From an uncultured bacterium (lineage in GTDB: Bacteria; Cyanobacteriota; Vampirovibrionia; Gastranaerophilales; Gastranaerophilaceae): a DNA stretch of 33,547 bases. This document shows, one piece after another, positions 8,184 to 17,105 of the stretch. The stretch covers positions 1 to 33,547 of the forward strand of contig CAMOPX010000019.1 of the NCBI GenBank assembly GCA_946622415.1, read 5' to 3'. How positions within the stretch are numbered: the stretch's first letter is position 1; the number at the start of each line of letters is the position of its first letter. Both the position numbers and the translations under genes were made by a program. The notes under the pieces are model-generated. The model ran no database searches and was not told the DNA's origin. It saw only the letters and a program-made list of their open reading frames with translations.

Positions 8184-9644
8184 TTATATATTGGGTCTTT
8201 GATTGTATATACCTAATTCTTGTTCCAGTGCATACGCTGATTGCAATAAAGTAAGCTCGTCAAGATTTTTTGCAATAATTTGCAAACCGACAGGCATACC
8301 CCCCTTATCAAATCCTGCAGGCATTGATAATGCAGGTGCACCGACAAGATTAGAGGATATTGTTGCAATATCTGTTAAATACATAGCAAGAGGGTTATCA
8401 GCTTTTGAATTTAAATCGAATGCCGTTGTGGGGCAAGTCGGAGATACTAATATATCGACTTGTTCAAATGCTTTATCAAAATCTTGTGCAATTAATCTTC
8501 TTAATTGTTGTGCTTTTTTATAATACGCATCATAGTACCCGCTTGATAGCGCATATGTTCCAAGCATTATTCTTCTTTTTACTTCGGGTCCAAAGCCTTC
8601 GGCTCTTGTCTTGCAGTACATTTCGAGAAGATTTTGCGGATTTTGTGTACGATATCCGTATCTGACACCGTCAAATCTTGCAAGGTTTGAGCTTGCTTCT
8701 GCGGTTGCAACGATATAATAAACACCAATTGAGTGTTTTAAAAGCGGCAATGAAATTTCTTTTATTTCTGCGCCAAGTTTTTCATACGTTTTAACAGAGT
8801 TTTCAATGACTGATTTAACGTCATCTTCAACGCCTTCTGTCATTAATTCTTTTATAACACCGACTCTTAATCCTTTAACACCTTTTTTAAGGTTTCCTGA
8901 TATATTTCCTACTTCCATATTTAATGATGTAGAATCTTTTGTGTCGTGTCCTGCTATAACTTCATATAAATTAGTGAGGTCTTCCGTACATCTTGCAAAA
9001 GGACCTATTTGGTCTAGCGAAGAAGCAAATGCAACTAAACCGTATCTTGATACCCTTCCGTATGTGGGTTTAAAACCGTATATACCGCAAAAGGATGCAG
9101 GGAGTCTAATTGAACCGCCTGTATCGGAACCGAGAGACAATGTAACTTCAGATGAACTTACTGATGCTGCAGAACCGCCTGATGAACCACCGGGAACTTT
9201 ATTTAAGTTGTATGGATTTCTGACAATCTTAAATGCTGAATTTTCGTTACTTGAACCCATTGCAAATTCATCCAAATTTGCTTTACCCAGAATCGGTATA
9301 AGGTTTTCTTTCATTTTTGTAACTATGGTTGCATCGTATGGAGACACGTAATTTTCAAGAATTTTTGATGAACATGTTGTTTTTGAACCTTTAAAATTCA
9401 TATTGTCTTTAAGGGCTGTCGGAATACCTGCTAATAAAGGAATTTCTTCATTTTTTGCAATCTTTTCATCAACTTTTTTAGCTGTTTCAAGAGCACTTTC
9501 AATGGTTAAAGAATTAAACGCACCCAAATCTTTATCAAGTTTTTCTATTCTTTCAATAGATGCCTTAACGAGTTCCTCTGCGCTGACTTCTTTATTAATT
9601 AATGCTTTGTGCTGTTCTATCGCTGTTTTTTTAAGTAGTTCCAT
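8184..9644 (-). CDS. gatA: Glutamyl-tRNA(Gln)/aspartyl-tRNA(Asn) amidotransferase subunit A
   Basis: Amidase subunit of GatCAB, which frees ammonia from glutamine and passes it to GatB to convert misacylated Glu-tRNA(Gln) or Asp-tRNA(Asn). The amidase signature is intact: the Ser-cisSer-Lys triad falls at K79 (ALKDN), S154 (GGSSGGS) and S178 (SDTGGS), the usual family numbering. That agreement, plus a GGAG ribosome site 7 nt upstream, supports the ATG at 9644 (486 aa) over a TTG at 9662. Length is normal. gatB and gatC are not in this window, so the complex is encoded in scattered loci, which is common in some phyla. It is divergent from yraN with only 57 bp between and is followed by a clear terminator, so it is probably monocistronic. 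Confidence 0.97.
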   Translation of the reverse strand: MELLKKTAIEQHKALINKEVSAEELVKASIERIEKLDKDLGAFNSLTIESALETAKKVDEKIAKNEEIPLLAGIPTALKDNMNFKGSKTTCSSKILENYVSPYDATIVTKMKENLIPILGKANLDEFAMGSSNENSAFKIVRNPYNLNKVPGGSSGGSAASVSSSEVTLSLGSDTGGSIRLPASFCGIYGFKPTYGRVSRYGLVAFASSLDQIGPFARCTEDLTNLYEVIAGHDTKDSTSLNMEVGNISGNLKKGVKGLRVGVIKELMTEGVEDDVKSVIENSVKTYEKLGAEIKEISLPLLKHSIGVYYIVATAEASSNLARFDGVRYGYRTQNPQNLLEMYCKTRAEGFGPEVKRRIMLGTYALSSGYYDAYYKKAQQLRRLIAQDFDKAFEQVDILVSPTCPTTAFDLNSKADNPLAMYLTDIATISSNLVGAPALSMPAGFDKGGMPVGLQIIAKNLDELTLLQSAYALEQELGIYNQRPNI

Positions 9645-9701
9645 TAATTTTACTCCATACAATTTTATTGTCTTATTATTATTTTATGACAAAATAATTT
9701 T

Positions 9702-10076
9702 ATGGCAAAGAATTTTATATCAAATAGAGACTTAGGCTCGTTTGGCGAGAATCTGGCTAAAGAATTTCTTATAAAAAAGAAGTTCAAAATTATTGATATG
9801 AATTACCATTATTCAAAAAATTCAGAAATTGATATTATCGCTTCAAAAGATAACATTCTTCATTTTATAGAAGTAAAAACAAGAACTCAAAATATTTTTG
9901 GTGAACCTGTTGAAGCTATTACCCCAAAAAAACTTTCTTCAATATATAAGTGTGCTGTTTTTTATATGCAAAATCACAAAAATAATTATAAATCTTTTCA
10001 AATTGATGCCATAGGAATATTGTTATCAAAGGATAAAGAAGCAGAATTTAAATTTATTGAAAACATTTCATTATAA
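9702..10076 (+). CDS. YraN family (UPF0102) endonuclease-like protein
   Basis: A 124-aa member of UPF0102/YraN, a restriction-endonuclease-like fold. The core is visible: GE-x-LA near residues 14-18, then NSEIDIIA (Glu/Asp), HFIEVKTRT with the E-x-K motif, and a terminal helix starting ITPKKLSSI. The role is poorly established; relatives are thought to act in DNA processing or recombination. The length is usual for the family. No strong ribosome site is seen before the ATG. It is divergent from gatA, and the following gene has its own upstream region, so it is likely monocistronic. Confidence 0.9.
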   Translation: MAKNFISNRDLGSFGENLAKEFLIKKKFKIIDMNYHYSKNSEIDIIASKDNILHFIEVKTRTQNIFGEPVEAITPKKLSSIYKCAVFYMQNHKNNYKSFQIDAIGILLSKDKEAEFKFIENISL

Positions 10077-10150
10077 ATATCTAATGCAAAAAATTGAAAA
10101 CCAACACATAAAAATAATTATTTTGGTCTGCTCTTTCTTCTGATTTAAAT

Positions 10151-10189
10151 TTTATTTACCTGAATTAGATTAGTATTATTCAAAATAAT
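10151..10189 (+). promoter_or_regulatory. Possible promoter and inverted repeat before the ferritin-like gene
   Basis: TTTATT (10151-10156) and TATTAT (10174-10179) are spaced by 17 nt. The -10 overlaps a small inverted repeat, ATTATT-CAA-AATAAT (10175-10189), which ends just before the AAAGG ribosome site. The -35 is weak. Confidence 0.3.
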
Positions 10190-10203
10190 GAAAGGTAAAC
10201 AAA

Positions 10204-11502
10204 ATGACCAAAATAAATCTATTAAAAGAAAAAGGAATGCCGCTTGAAAAACAAGTAAAATCGTGGCATGAAATAGTAAAAAGACCCTACAACAGAGAAC
10301 TTGTTGACAGTTATTCGCGAACAAGACAAATATTATTAAACGGTATTGAAACAGAAAGCTGGTTTTTTAAGCATTCTTGGGTTAGAATGCTCGACGATTT
10401 GGAACTTAAAAAAGTCCTTGTTTCAATAAGACGTCTTGAAGATATGCAACAAACGACAATTAATTGGCTAGCGCCTCATAATCAAAGCGTTCTTGATACT
10501 ACTTTGGGTTATGAACAAGTTGCAGTCGACCTTACGGCGTGGCTTGCTCAAAATGAAGATGATGAATATATTAAAGAAACATTTGATTTTGGGTTATTAG
10601 AAGATTATGACCATCTTTACAGGTATTCTCAATTTGCATATTTAATTGAAGAAACTCATCCTGATGTTATTTTGCATAATAATACTGATGTTACAATAGG
10701 CAGGCCTACACAATTTCACCATAATTGCAATGCCTTGAGAATCAGAAAACCTTATGACAAAGACAAAACTTCCCCGAAAACAAAAGTAAATATCTTAACT
10801 CTGATTTCAGCAGAACAGCAAACCCATAATTTTTATGCAGAACACGGTTTTATGTATGGCAATACGGATTTAAAAAGACTTTATGCTGAAATTTGTGATG
10901 TTGAAGAAGAACATGTTACCATGTATGAGACTCTTTTGCCGCATAATGAAACCCTGTTTGAAAAATGGCTAATCCATGAATTTACGGAAGCTTGTAACTA
11001 TTATAATTGCTATGTTGATGAAACAGACGAAAAACTAAAGCTTATTTGGGAAGAAATGTTATCTATGGAAATTGAACATTTAAAAATTGCTGCAAAAAGT
11101 TACGAAAAATATGAAAACAAAGATCCGGAAGCAATAATAGGAGATAATGTTGTAATGCCTTGTCATTTTGAATCTCAAAAAGAATATGTTAAATCGGTAT
11201 TGAACAAGGAAACAAATAAGCGTGTAGATAAAAACGGTACATTTAATACAGTCGATAAATTAGATGTCGATTGGAACAGCTATAATATTCAAAAAATAAC
11301 AGGTAAAGATGGAGTCCCCTCGGAACAAGCGATTAATCTTTCGATTAATTCAATCAATCGGGATATTGCACTTGCTGATTGCGAATTAATCAATAATCAA
11401 GCCGGTCTTCTTGAAAAATCTCTACAAAAAGACGGTGTTGCGCCAAATACTATATCTGTTGATAAATATAAGGAAATACAAAAGATAAAATTTGAATATT
11501 AA
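10204..11502 (+). CDS. Ferritin-like diiron protein (possibly duplicated bundle)
   Basis: A 432-aa soluble protein. Residues about 195-300 form a four-helix ferritin-like bundle with the canonical diiron ligand pattern: E204 on helix A, E234-x-x-H237 (EEEH) on helix B, E259 on helix C and E289-x-x-H292 on helix D. Residues about 45-165 look like a second, degenerate bundle with acidic/His positions (IETES, RLEDMQQ, GYEQ, LEDYDH) in similar order. The tail (about 320-432) is polar and low in hydrophobics. There is no signal peptide. A family such as rubrerythrin, Dps or a manganese catalase is not indicated; it may oxidise or store iron or handle oxygen species, but the substrate is unknown. 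A good AAAGG ribosome site and a private terminator indicate a single-gene unit. The ferritin-like call is solid; the duplication is inference. Confidence 0.7.
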   Translation: MTKINLLKEKGMPLEKQVKSWHEIVKRPYNRELVDSYSRTRQILLNGIETESWFFKHSWVRMLDDLELKKVLVSIRRLEDMQQTTINWLAPHNQSVLDTTLGYEQVAVDLTAWLAQNEDDEYIKETFDFGLLEDYDHLYRYSQFAYLIEETHPDVILHNNTDVTIGRPTQFHHNCNALRIRKPYDKDKTSPKTKVNILTLISAEQQTHNFYAEHGFMYGNTDLKRLYAEICDVEEEHVTMYETLLPHNETLFEKWLIHEFTEACNYYNCYVDETDEKLKLIWEEMLSMEIEHLKIAAKSYEKYENKDPEAIIGDNVVMPCHFESQKEYVKSVLNKETNKRVDKNGTFNTVDKLDVDWNSYNIQKITGKDGVPSEQAINLSINSINRDIALADCELINNQAGLLEKSLQKDGVAPNTISVDKYKEIQKIKFEY

Positions 11503-11504
11503 AA

Positions 11505-11532
11505 AAAACGAGGCTTTTTGAAGCCTCGTTTT
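11505..11532. terminator. Bidirectional terminator between ferritin-like gene and ileS
   Basis: Perfect 12-bp stem: AAAACGAGGCTT (11505-11516), loop TTTG, AAGCCTCGTTTT (11521-11532). It has A and T runs on both sides and sits between two convergent genes, serving both. Confidence 0.92.
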
Positions 11533-11541
11533 AAATGTTAA

Positions 11542-14355
11542 TTATATTGCATTTTTGCAATCTTCACAGATTCCGTCTTGGTTTAATTCTCTATATTTCC
11601 AGCATCTTGAACATTTTTGTCCGCTTGCCTTAAATACTTTAACGGTATAATCGTCTTGCGAATATTCATTCAAAGGCTCATTTGATGCTTTTATATTTGT
11701 ATGAGAAACAATATATAAGTCAGATAAGACATCAGAATATTTTTCAAGAAGTCCTTGTTTAAATTTGTCGCTTGACGAAATTTCAACATCAACCTCTAAA
11801 GATGAACCGACAATTTTAGGTTCTGATGAACGCAGAGGTTCGATTGCTTTTGCTACAATTTCTCTTGTTTTTAATAAATTTGTAAAATCTTCATCGAGTT
11901 TATCGTTTTTCCACTCGTCTTTTGCATCTGCCCAATCTAAAAGAAGTGCGGATTCCGTATTTTTTAATTTTTCGGGTGTATTTTGCCAAATATCTTCCGC
12001 TTGGTGGGGCATTACGGGAACAAGAATTTTGATTAACGTAAGTAATGTTTCATACATTACGGTTTGACATGCTCTGCGCGAAAGTGATTTTTTGCCTTTT
12101 GTGTACAATCTGTCTTTCACTATATCAAGATAAAACGATGATAAATCCGTGCTTGCGAAGTTTTGAAGATGTTGGAAATATTTATAAAACTCATACGTTT
12201 TAAATGATTCATTTACGTTTTCAATTAATTTTGAAAGTCTTGAAAGTGCAAATTTATCAATATTTTCTAAATCTTCATATTTGACATAATCGTTTTTGGG
12301 GTCAAAATCAAACAGGTTGCCCAATAAAAATCTTACGGTATTTCTTGTTTTTTTGAATACTTCAACAAGCTGTTTGATTAAGTTTTCGCCGATTTTAACG
12401 TCGTTTCTATAATCAACACTTGCTGCCCATAATCTTAAAACATCTGTTCCGTATACTTTTATAACTTCTTGAGGTGTTACGATATTACCCAAGGATTTTG
12501 ACATTTTTCTGCCTTCGCCATCTAATACAAAACCGTGAGTCAATACCGATTTATAAGGTGCAACACCATCCGTTGCGCTTGCTACCAACAGAGATGATTG
12601 GAACCATCCCCTATGCTGGTCCGAGCCTTCCAAATACATATCAACAGGGATTACTTCTTTTCCGTTGCTTTGGAATTCTTCTTTTCTTTGTTTTACAACA
12701 GCAGACCATGATGAACCGGAATCAAACCATACATCCATAATGTCGTTTTCTTTTTCAAATTCCGTTGCTCCGCATTCACATTTAAAGCCGTCGGGCAAGA
12801 AATCTTTAGCTTCGTATTTTACCCATGCATCTGAAGATTCGTTTCTGAATTTTTCAGAAATAATCTTGATTGTTTCTTCTGTAATAATCGGTTTTCCGCA
12901 TTTTTTACAATATAAAATAGGTATCGGAACGCCCCATGCACGTTGTCTTGAAATACACCATTCGGAACGGTTTTCTACCATATTACTTATGCGTTTTTCG
13001 CCTGATGCAGGGTACCAATCAACTTTCTTAATATTTTCAAGTGTTAAATCTTTAAACATTGAAACTTTAACAAACCATTGAGGTGTAGAACGATACATAA
13101 CAGGATGTTTACATCTCCAACAGTGAGGATAAGAGTGCATTATTTCTTGTGATTTAAGTAATGCGCCGATACTTTTTAATCTGTCTATTACAATTTGGTT
13201 TCCTTTATAATAAGGAATGCCTTTTAAATCGGGAACTTCATCTGTCCAACAACCTTTAGAATCAAACGGAGAAAATGTCGGGAGTCCGTACTTTTGTCCT
13301 GCTTCCCAGTCTTCTAAACCATGACCCGGAGCTGTATGAACACAGCCTGTACCTGCTTCCAGTGTTACGTGGTCGCCTAAAATAATAAGTGATTCTCTGT
13401 CGGGATACATTGGATGAATCGCTTTAAATCTTTCAAATTCTGCACCTGAAAGGGTTCCTAATACTTTAATATTTTCCCATTCAACATCTTTAACGAAATT
13501 ATCCAATAAATCAGTTGCAACAAAATAATTATCACCGTTATATTCAAATATACTGTATTCAAAGCGAGAATTTAAACAAATACCGTTATTAGAGGGTATT
13601 GTCCAAGGGGTTGTTGTCCAAATAACAGAGTAGAGTTTATTATTTGAATTTATGTTTGCTTTTGAATATAGTTTTTGATAATCTTTTACTTCAAATCTTA
13701 CATAAATTGAATCCGATGAAATGTCCGCGTATTCAACTTCGGCTTCTGCAAGTGCTGTTTCGCAATCAGCGCACCAATAAACTGGTTTTAAGCCTTTTTG
13801 TACATATCCTTTTTTGTACATTTCCCAGAATAATTCCACTTGATGTGCTTCAAATTCAGGTGCAATAGTTACATACGGATGTTCCCAATCACCCAAAACA
13901 CCAAGACGTTTAAAATTAGCTTCCTGACCTTTAAGATTCTTTGCTGCAAATTCTCTGCATTTTTGTCTTAATTCTAAAGGCGTAAGAGCGCTTCTTCCCC
14001 CTTTAATATTTTTTACAACTGCATTTTCAATCGGTAATCCGTGGGCATCGTAACCCGGAACATAGGGAGTATAAAAACCGAGTTGCGTTTTATATTTTAA
14101 AACAATATCTTTTAAAATTTTATTCAGAGCATGACCTATATGAATTTTATCGGAGCTTAAATATGGAGGACCGTCATGAAGAATAAAACTGTCGTTTCCT
14201 TTGTTTTTTTCTAACATTTTTTCATAAATTTTATTGTCTTCCCAAAATTTTTGAATTTCTACTTCTCTGTTTGCTGCATTGGCACGCATGGCAAGCGTAG
14301 TCGAAGGCAGATTCAGAGTATCTTTAAATGATTTTTCTTCTTTTAATTCAGTCAT
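11542..14355 (-). CDS. ileS: Isoleucyl-tRNA synthetase
   Basis: Class Ia aminoacyl-tRNA synthetase charging tRNA(Ile) and editing valine. Visible features: DGPPY followed by HIGH as HIGHALNK near the N-terminus, the CP1 editing domain with TTPWTIPSN and GTGCVHTAPGHG, KMSKS as GRKMSKSLGN, the anticodon-binding helical region, and a C-terminal zinc finger with C-x-x-C pairs (CSRC and CEDC). The length, 937 aa, is typical. The ATG at 14355 is preferred because AGGA lies 6 nt before it; an upstream in-frame ATG at 14367 overlaps that ribosome site. Between DGPPY and HIGH this protein has one residue more than the usual bacterial spacing (LSSDKI). Single-gene unit, convergent with the ferritin-like gene and divergent from secA. 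Confidence 0.98.
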   Translation of the reverse strand: MTELKEEKSFKDTLNLPSTTLAMRANAANREVEIQKFWEDNKIYEKMLEKNKGNDSFILHDGPPYLSSDKIHIGHALNKILKDIVLKYKTQLGFYTPYVPGYDAHGLPIENAVVKNIKGGRSALTPLELRQKCREFAAKNLKGQEANFKRLGVLGDWEHPYVTIAPEFEAHQVELFWEMYKKGYVQKGLKPVYWCADCETALAEAEVEYADISSDSIYVRFEVKDYQKLYSKANINSNNKLYSVIWTTTPWTIPSNNGICLNSRFEYSIFEYNGDNYFVATDLLDNFVKDVEWENIKVLGTLSGAEFERFKAIHPMYPDRESLIILGDHVTLEAGTGCVHTAPGHGLEDWEAGQKYGLPTFSPFDSKGCWTDEVPDLKGIPYYKGNQIVIDRLKSIGALLKSQEIMHSYPHCWRCKHPVMYRSTPQWFVKVSMFKDLTLENIKKVDWYPASGEKRISNMVENRSEWCISRQRAWGVPIPILYCKKCGKPIITEETIKIISEKFRNESSDAWVKYEAKDFLPDGFKCECGATEFEKENDIMDVWFDSGSSWSAVVKQRKEEFQSNGKEVIPVDMYLEGSDQHRGWFQSSLLVASATDGVAPYKSVLTHGFVLDGEGRKMSKSLGNIVTPQEVIKVYGTDVLRLWAASVDYRNDVKIGENLIKQLVEVFKKTRNTVRFLLGNLFDFDPKNDYVKYEDLENIDKFALSRLSKLIENVNESFKTYEFYKYFQHLQNFASTDLSSFYLDIVKDRLYTKGKKSLSRRACQTVMYETLLTLIKILVPVMPHQAEDIWQNTPEKLKNTESALLLDWADAKDEWKNDKLDEDFTNLLKTREIVAKAIEPLRSSEPKIVGSSLEVDVEISSSDKFKQGLLEKYSDVLSDLYIVSHTNIKASNEPLNEYSQDDYTVKVFKASGQKCSRCWKYRELNQDGICEDCKNAI

Positions 14356-14477
14356 AATTATCCTCATAAAATTAGTGTTTGATTAAATTATACTATAAAA
14401 ATTTTCTATTCTTGTTTACTGTGTAATTAATTTTTTCTATGTTAAAATAATTTTAGACTTTTGAGGAGAGAACTTAT

Positions 14478-17105
14478 ATGGGACTCGTAGACATATTATT
14501 AAAGATTTTTAAAGATCCTAATGTTAGAAAAATCAATAAAATCATGCCGATAGTTGATAGAATCAACGAACTTGAAGAAGAATTTTCAAAACTATCGGAT
14601 GACGAATTAAGAGCAAAAACGCAAGAATTTAAAAACACGCTTGCGCAAAGACCAACATCGACAGATTTTAAAAAAGATTTAGAGCTTGAAAAACAGGCGC
14701 TTGATGAAATATTGCCGGAAGCTTTTGCGACCGTCAGAGAAGCGGGAAAACGTGTTCTTAATTTAAGACACTTTGATGTTCAATTAATTGGCGGAATTTT
14801 TCTCCATGAAGGTCATATTGCAGAAATGAGGACAGGTGAAGGTAAAACTTTAGTTGCGACATTACCTGCCTATTTGAATGCTCTGACAGGAAAAGGTGTT
14901 CATGTTGTGACGGTTAATGACTACCTTGCAAAACGTGACAGAGATTGGATGGGAAGAATATATGAATTTTTAGGTTTGAGTGTCGGAGTTATTTTATCCC
15001 AAGGCGAATATAATTCCTACGAAAATAAAAAACAAGCCTATGCATGTGATATTACATACGGAACAAATAACGAATTCGGATTTGATTATTTAAGAGATAA
15101 TATGGCATCTTCAGTTGAAGCCCTTGTTCAAAGACCATATAACTATGCGATTATCGATGAAGTCGATTCAATTTTGATTGACGAAGCAAGAACCCCTCTT
15201 ATAATTTCGGGCAGACTCGAAAAATCAGCAGAAACATACCAGCTTATGGCTAAAATTGCGCCTCTGTTAAATAAAGATGAACACTATGAAGTTGACGAAA
15301 AGAATAAAAATATAATCTTTACGGAGCAAGGTGTTATAAAAGCCGAAGAATTATTGGGTGTTGATGAATTATTTGACATGAAAACCCAGTATGCTCACCA
15401 CCTTTTACAAGCTTTAAAGGCTAAAGAATTATTCATAAAAGATACAGATTACGTTGTAAAAGATAATCAAATAATGATTGTTGATGAATTTACGGGTCGT
15501 ATCATGGAAGGCAGACGTTGGTCCGAAGGACTTCATCAGGCAATAGAAGCAAAAGAAGGAGTAAAAATACAAGATGAAACACAAACCCTTGCTTCTATTA
15601 CATTCCAAAATTTATTCAGATTATATCCAAAATTGGCAGGCATGACAGGTACTGCTATGACAGAAGAAGCTGAGTTCGGTAAGATATATAATCTTCCGGT
15701 TACGCAAATTCCGACAAATAAAGAAGACGCAAGAATAAATTACCCTGATGTTATATATAAGACAAGAGAAAAGAAATACGAATTTGTGGCAAAAGAAATT
15801 GCGCAAATGGCAAAAATCGGCCGACCTACTCTTGTTGGTACGATTTCTATTGAAAAATCCGAATATCTTTCTTCTCTTCTTAAAAAAATGGGTATTAAAC
15901 ATAACGTTTTGAATGCAAAACACCATGAAAAAGAAGCCTATATTATTGCACAAGCGGGAAGAATCGGCGCTGTTACGATTGCAACAAATATGGCTGGTCG
16001 TGGTACGGATATTCTTCTTGGCGGTAACGCAGAATATATGGCAAAAGAAGAATTGGATAGATTGGGAATTACTCCTGACCATCCCGATTGGGAAAGATTA
16101 AAAGATGAAGCACTTAGACAAGCAAGAGAAATAACCCAAAAAGAACACGATAAAGTAGTTGAGCTTGGCGGATTGCATGTAATAGGAACAGAGCGCCATG
16201 AATCAAGACGTATAGATAATCAGCTTCGTGGTCGTGCCGCTCGTCAGGGCGACCCGGGTTCAACAAGATTCTTTTTATCTTTGGAAGATGATTTGATGAG
16301 AATATTCGGCGGGGAAAAGATTGCAAATTTAATGTCATTGTTAAATATTGATGACGATATGGCAATCGAAAATATTCTTATTACAAGACAAATTGAATCT
16401 GCGCAAAAGAAAGTTGAAACTTATCACTATGACATAAGAAAATCAGTTCTTGAATACGATGATGTTATGAATATTCAAAGAGAACATTTCTACAAAGACA
16501 GAAAAAAAGTGCTTTTGAGTACGGATTTATCTTCTGATATTAAATTTATGATAGAAAAAGAAACGGATAGAATCTTAGGTCAATATATTAATAAGGATAT
16601 GTCACCTCAAGAATACATCCCGGAAGATTTAAAAATGTTTGAAAAAGAATTTTTAAGTGTTTTTCCGCAAGCAAGAGATACATTTAAAATTGACGATATT
16701 AAAAATTTAAGAGCTCATGAAATTTCTTTAAAACTAAAAGAATTAGCACTTGATGCTTATAAACAATTTGAAATAGAAACGGTTAATAATTTTAACAACG
16801 GTATGAGGCAGTACTACGGCGATGATTTTGTTGAGCAAATTCCTTTCCGCTCTGATAATATCATCCGCAGCATTGAACGTGATATATTGCTTCAGGTTAT
16901 TGATGCAAAATGGATTGACCATTTGGGCAATATTGATATGTTAAAAGATTCGATTAACCTCGTTGCATACGGTCAAAAAGATCCTCTCATGGAATATAAA
17001 AATGAAGCTTCTAACTTATTTAACGCTATGATGGGGGAAATTCAATCTGAAACAGTTCAACACTTGTTCCGTGCAAAATTCGGAATACAGGTGTTTGAAG
17101 ATTAA
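14478..17105 (+). CDS. secA: Preprotein translocase ATPase SecA
   Basis: Motor ATPase that drives secretory proteins through SecYEG. Walker A is TGEGKT (near 119-124), followed by DEVDSILIDEARTPLI (DEAD-type Walker B), the preprotein cross-linking domain, the second nucleotide-binding fold with MAGRGTDI and QLRGRAARQGD, and the helical scaffold and wing. Length is 875 aa. The protein ends soon after the scaffold with GIQVFED and lacks the cysteine-rich zinc tail that binds SecB in proteobacteria. The ATG follows a strong AGGAGAG ribosome site. It stands alone on the plus strand between ileS (divergent) and a 331-aa unknown gene (convergent); the two stop codons share TTAA at 17102-17105. Confidence 0.98.
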   Translation: MGLVDILLKIFKDPNVRKINKIMPIVDRINELEEEFSKLSDDELRAKTQEFKNTLAQRPTSTDFKKDLELEKQALDEILPEAFATVREAGKRVLNLRHFDVQLIGGIFLHEGHIAEMRTGEGKTLVATLPAYLNALTGKGVHVVTVNDYLAKRDRDWMGRIYEFLGLSVGVILSQGEYNSYENKKQAYACDITYGTNNEFGFDYLRDNMASSVEALVQRPYNYAIIDEVDSILIDEARTPLIISGRLEKSAETYQLMAKIAPLLNKDEHYEVDEKNKNIIFTEQGVIKAEELLGVDELFDMKTQYAHHLLQALKAKELFIKDTDYVVKDNQIMIVDEFTGRIMEGRRWSEGLHQAIEAKEGVKIQDETQTLASITFQNLFRLYPKLAGMTGTAMTEEAEFGKIYNLPVTQIPTNKEDARINYPDVIYKTREKKYEFVAKEIAQMAKIGRPTLVGTISIEKSEYLSSLLKKMGIKHNVLNAKHHEKEAYIIAQAGRIGAVTIATNMAGRGTDILLGGNAEYMAKEELDRLGITPDHPDWERLKDEALRQAREITQKEHDKVVELGGLHVIGTERHESRRIDNQLRGRAARQGDPGSTRFFLSLEDDLMRIFGGEKIANLMSLLNIDDDMAIENILITRQIESAQKKVETYHYDIRKSVLEYDDVMNIQREHFYKDRKKVLLSTDLSSDIKFMIEKETDRILGQYINKDMSPQEYIPEDLKMFEKEFLSVFPQARDTFKIDDIKNLRAHEISLKLKELALDAYKQFEIETVNNFNNGMRQYYGDDFVEQIPFRSDNIIRSIERDILLQVIDAKWIDHLGNIDMLKDSINLVAYGQKDPLMEYKNEASNLFNAMMGEIQSETVQHLFRAKFGIQVFED

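Noticed and set aside
8203-9351. Plus-strand open frames opposite gatA
   Set aside because: Antisense shadows of a fully conserved gene; translations are Ser/Pro/Leu-rich and resemble no protein.
15621-16365. Minus-strand open frames inside secA
   Set aside because: They overlap conserved SecA motifs and are rich in Cys/Phe/His as expected from a complement reading.
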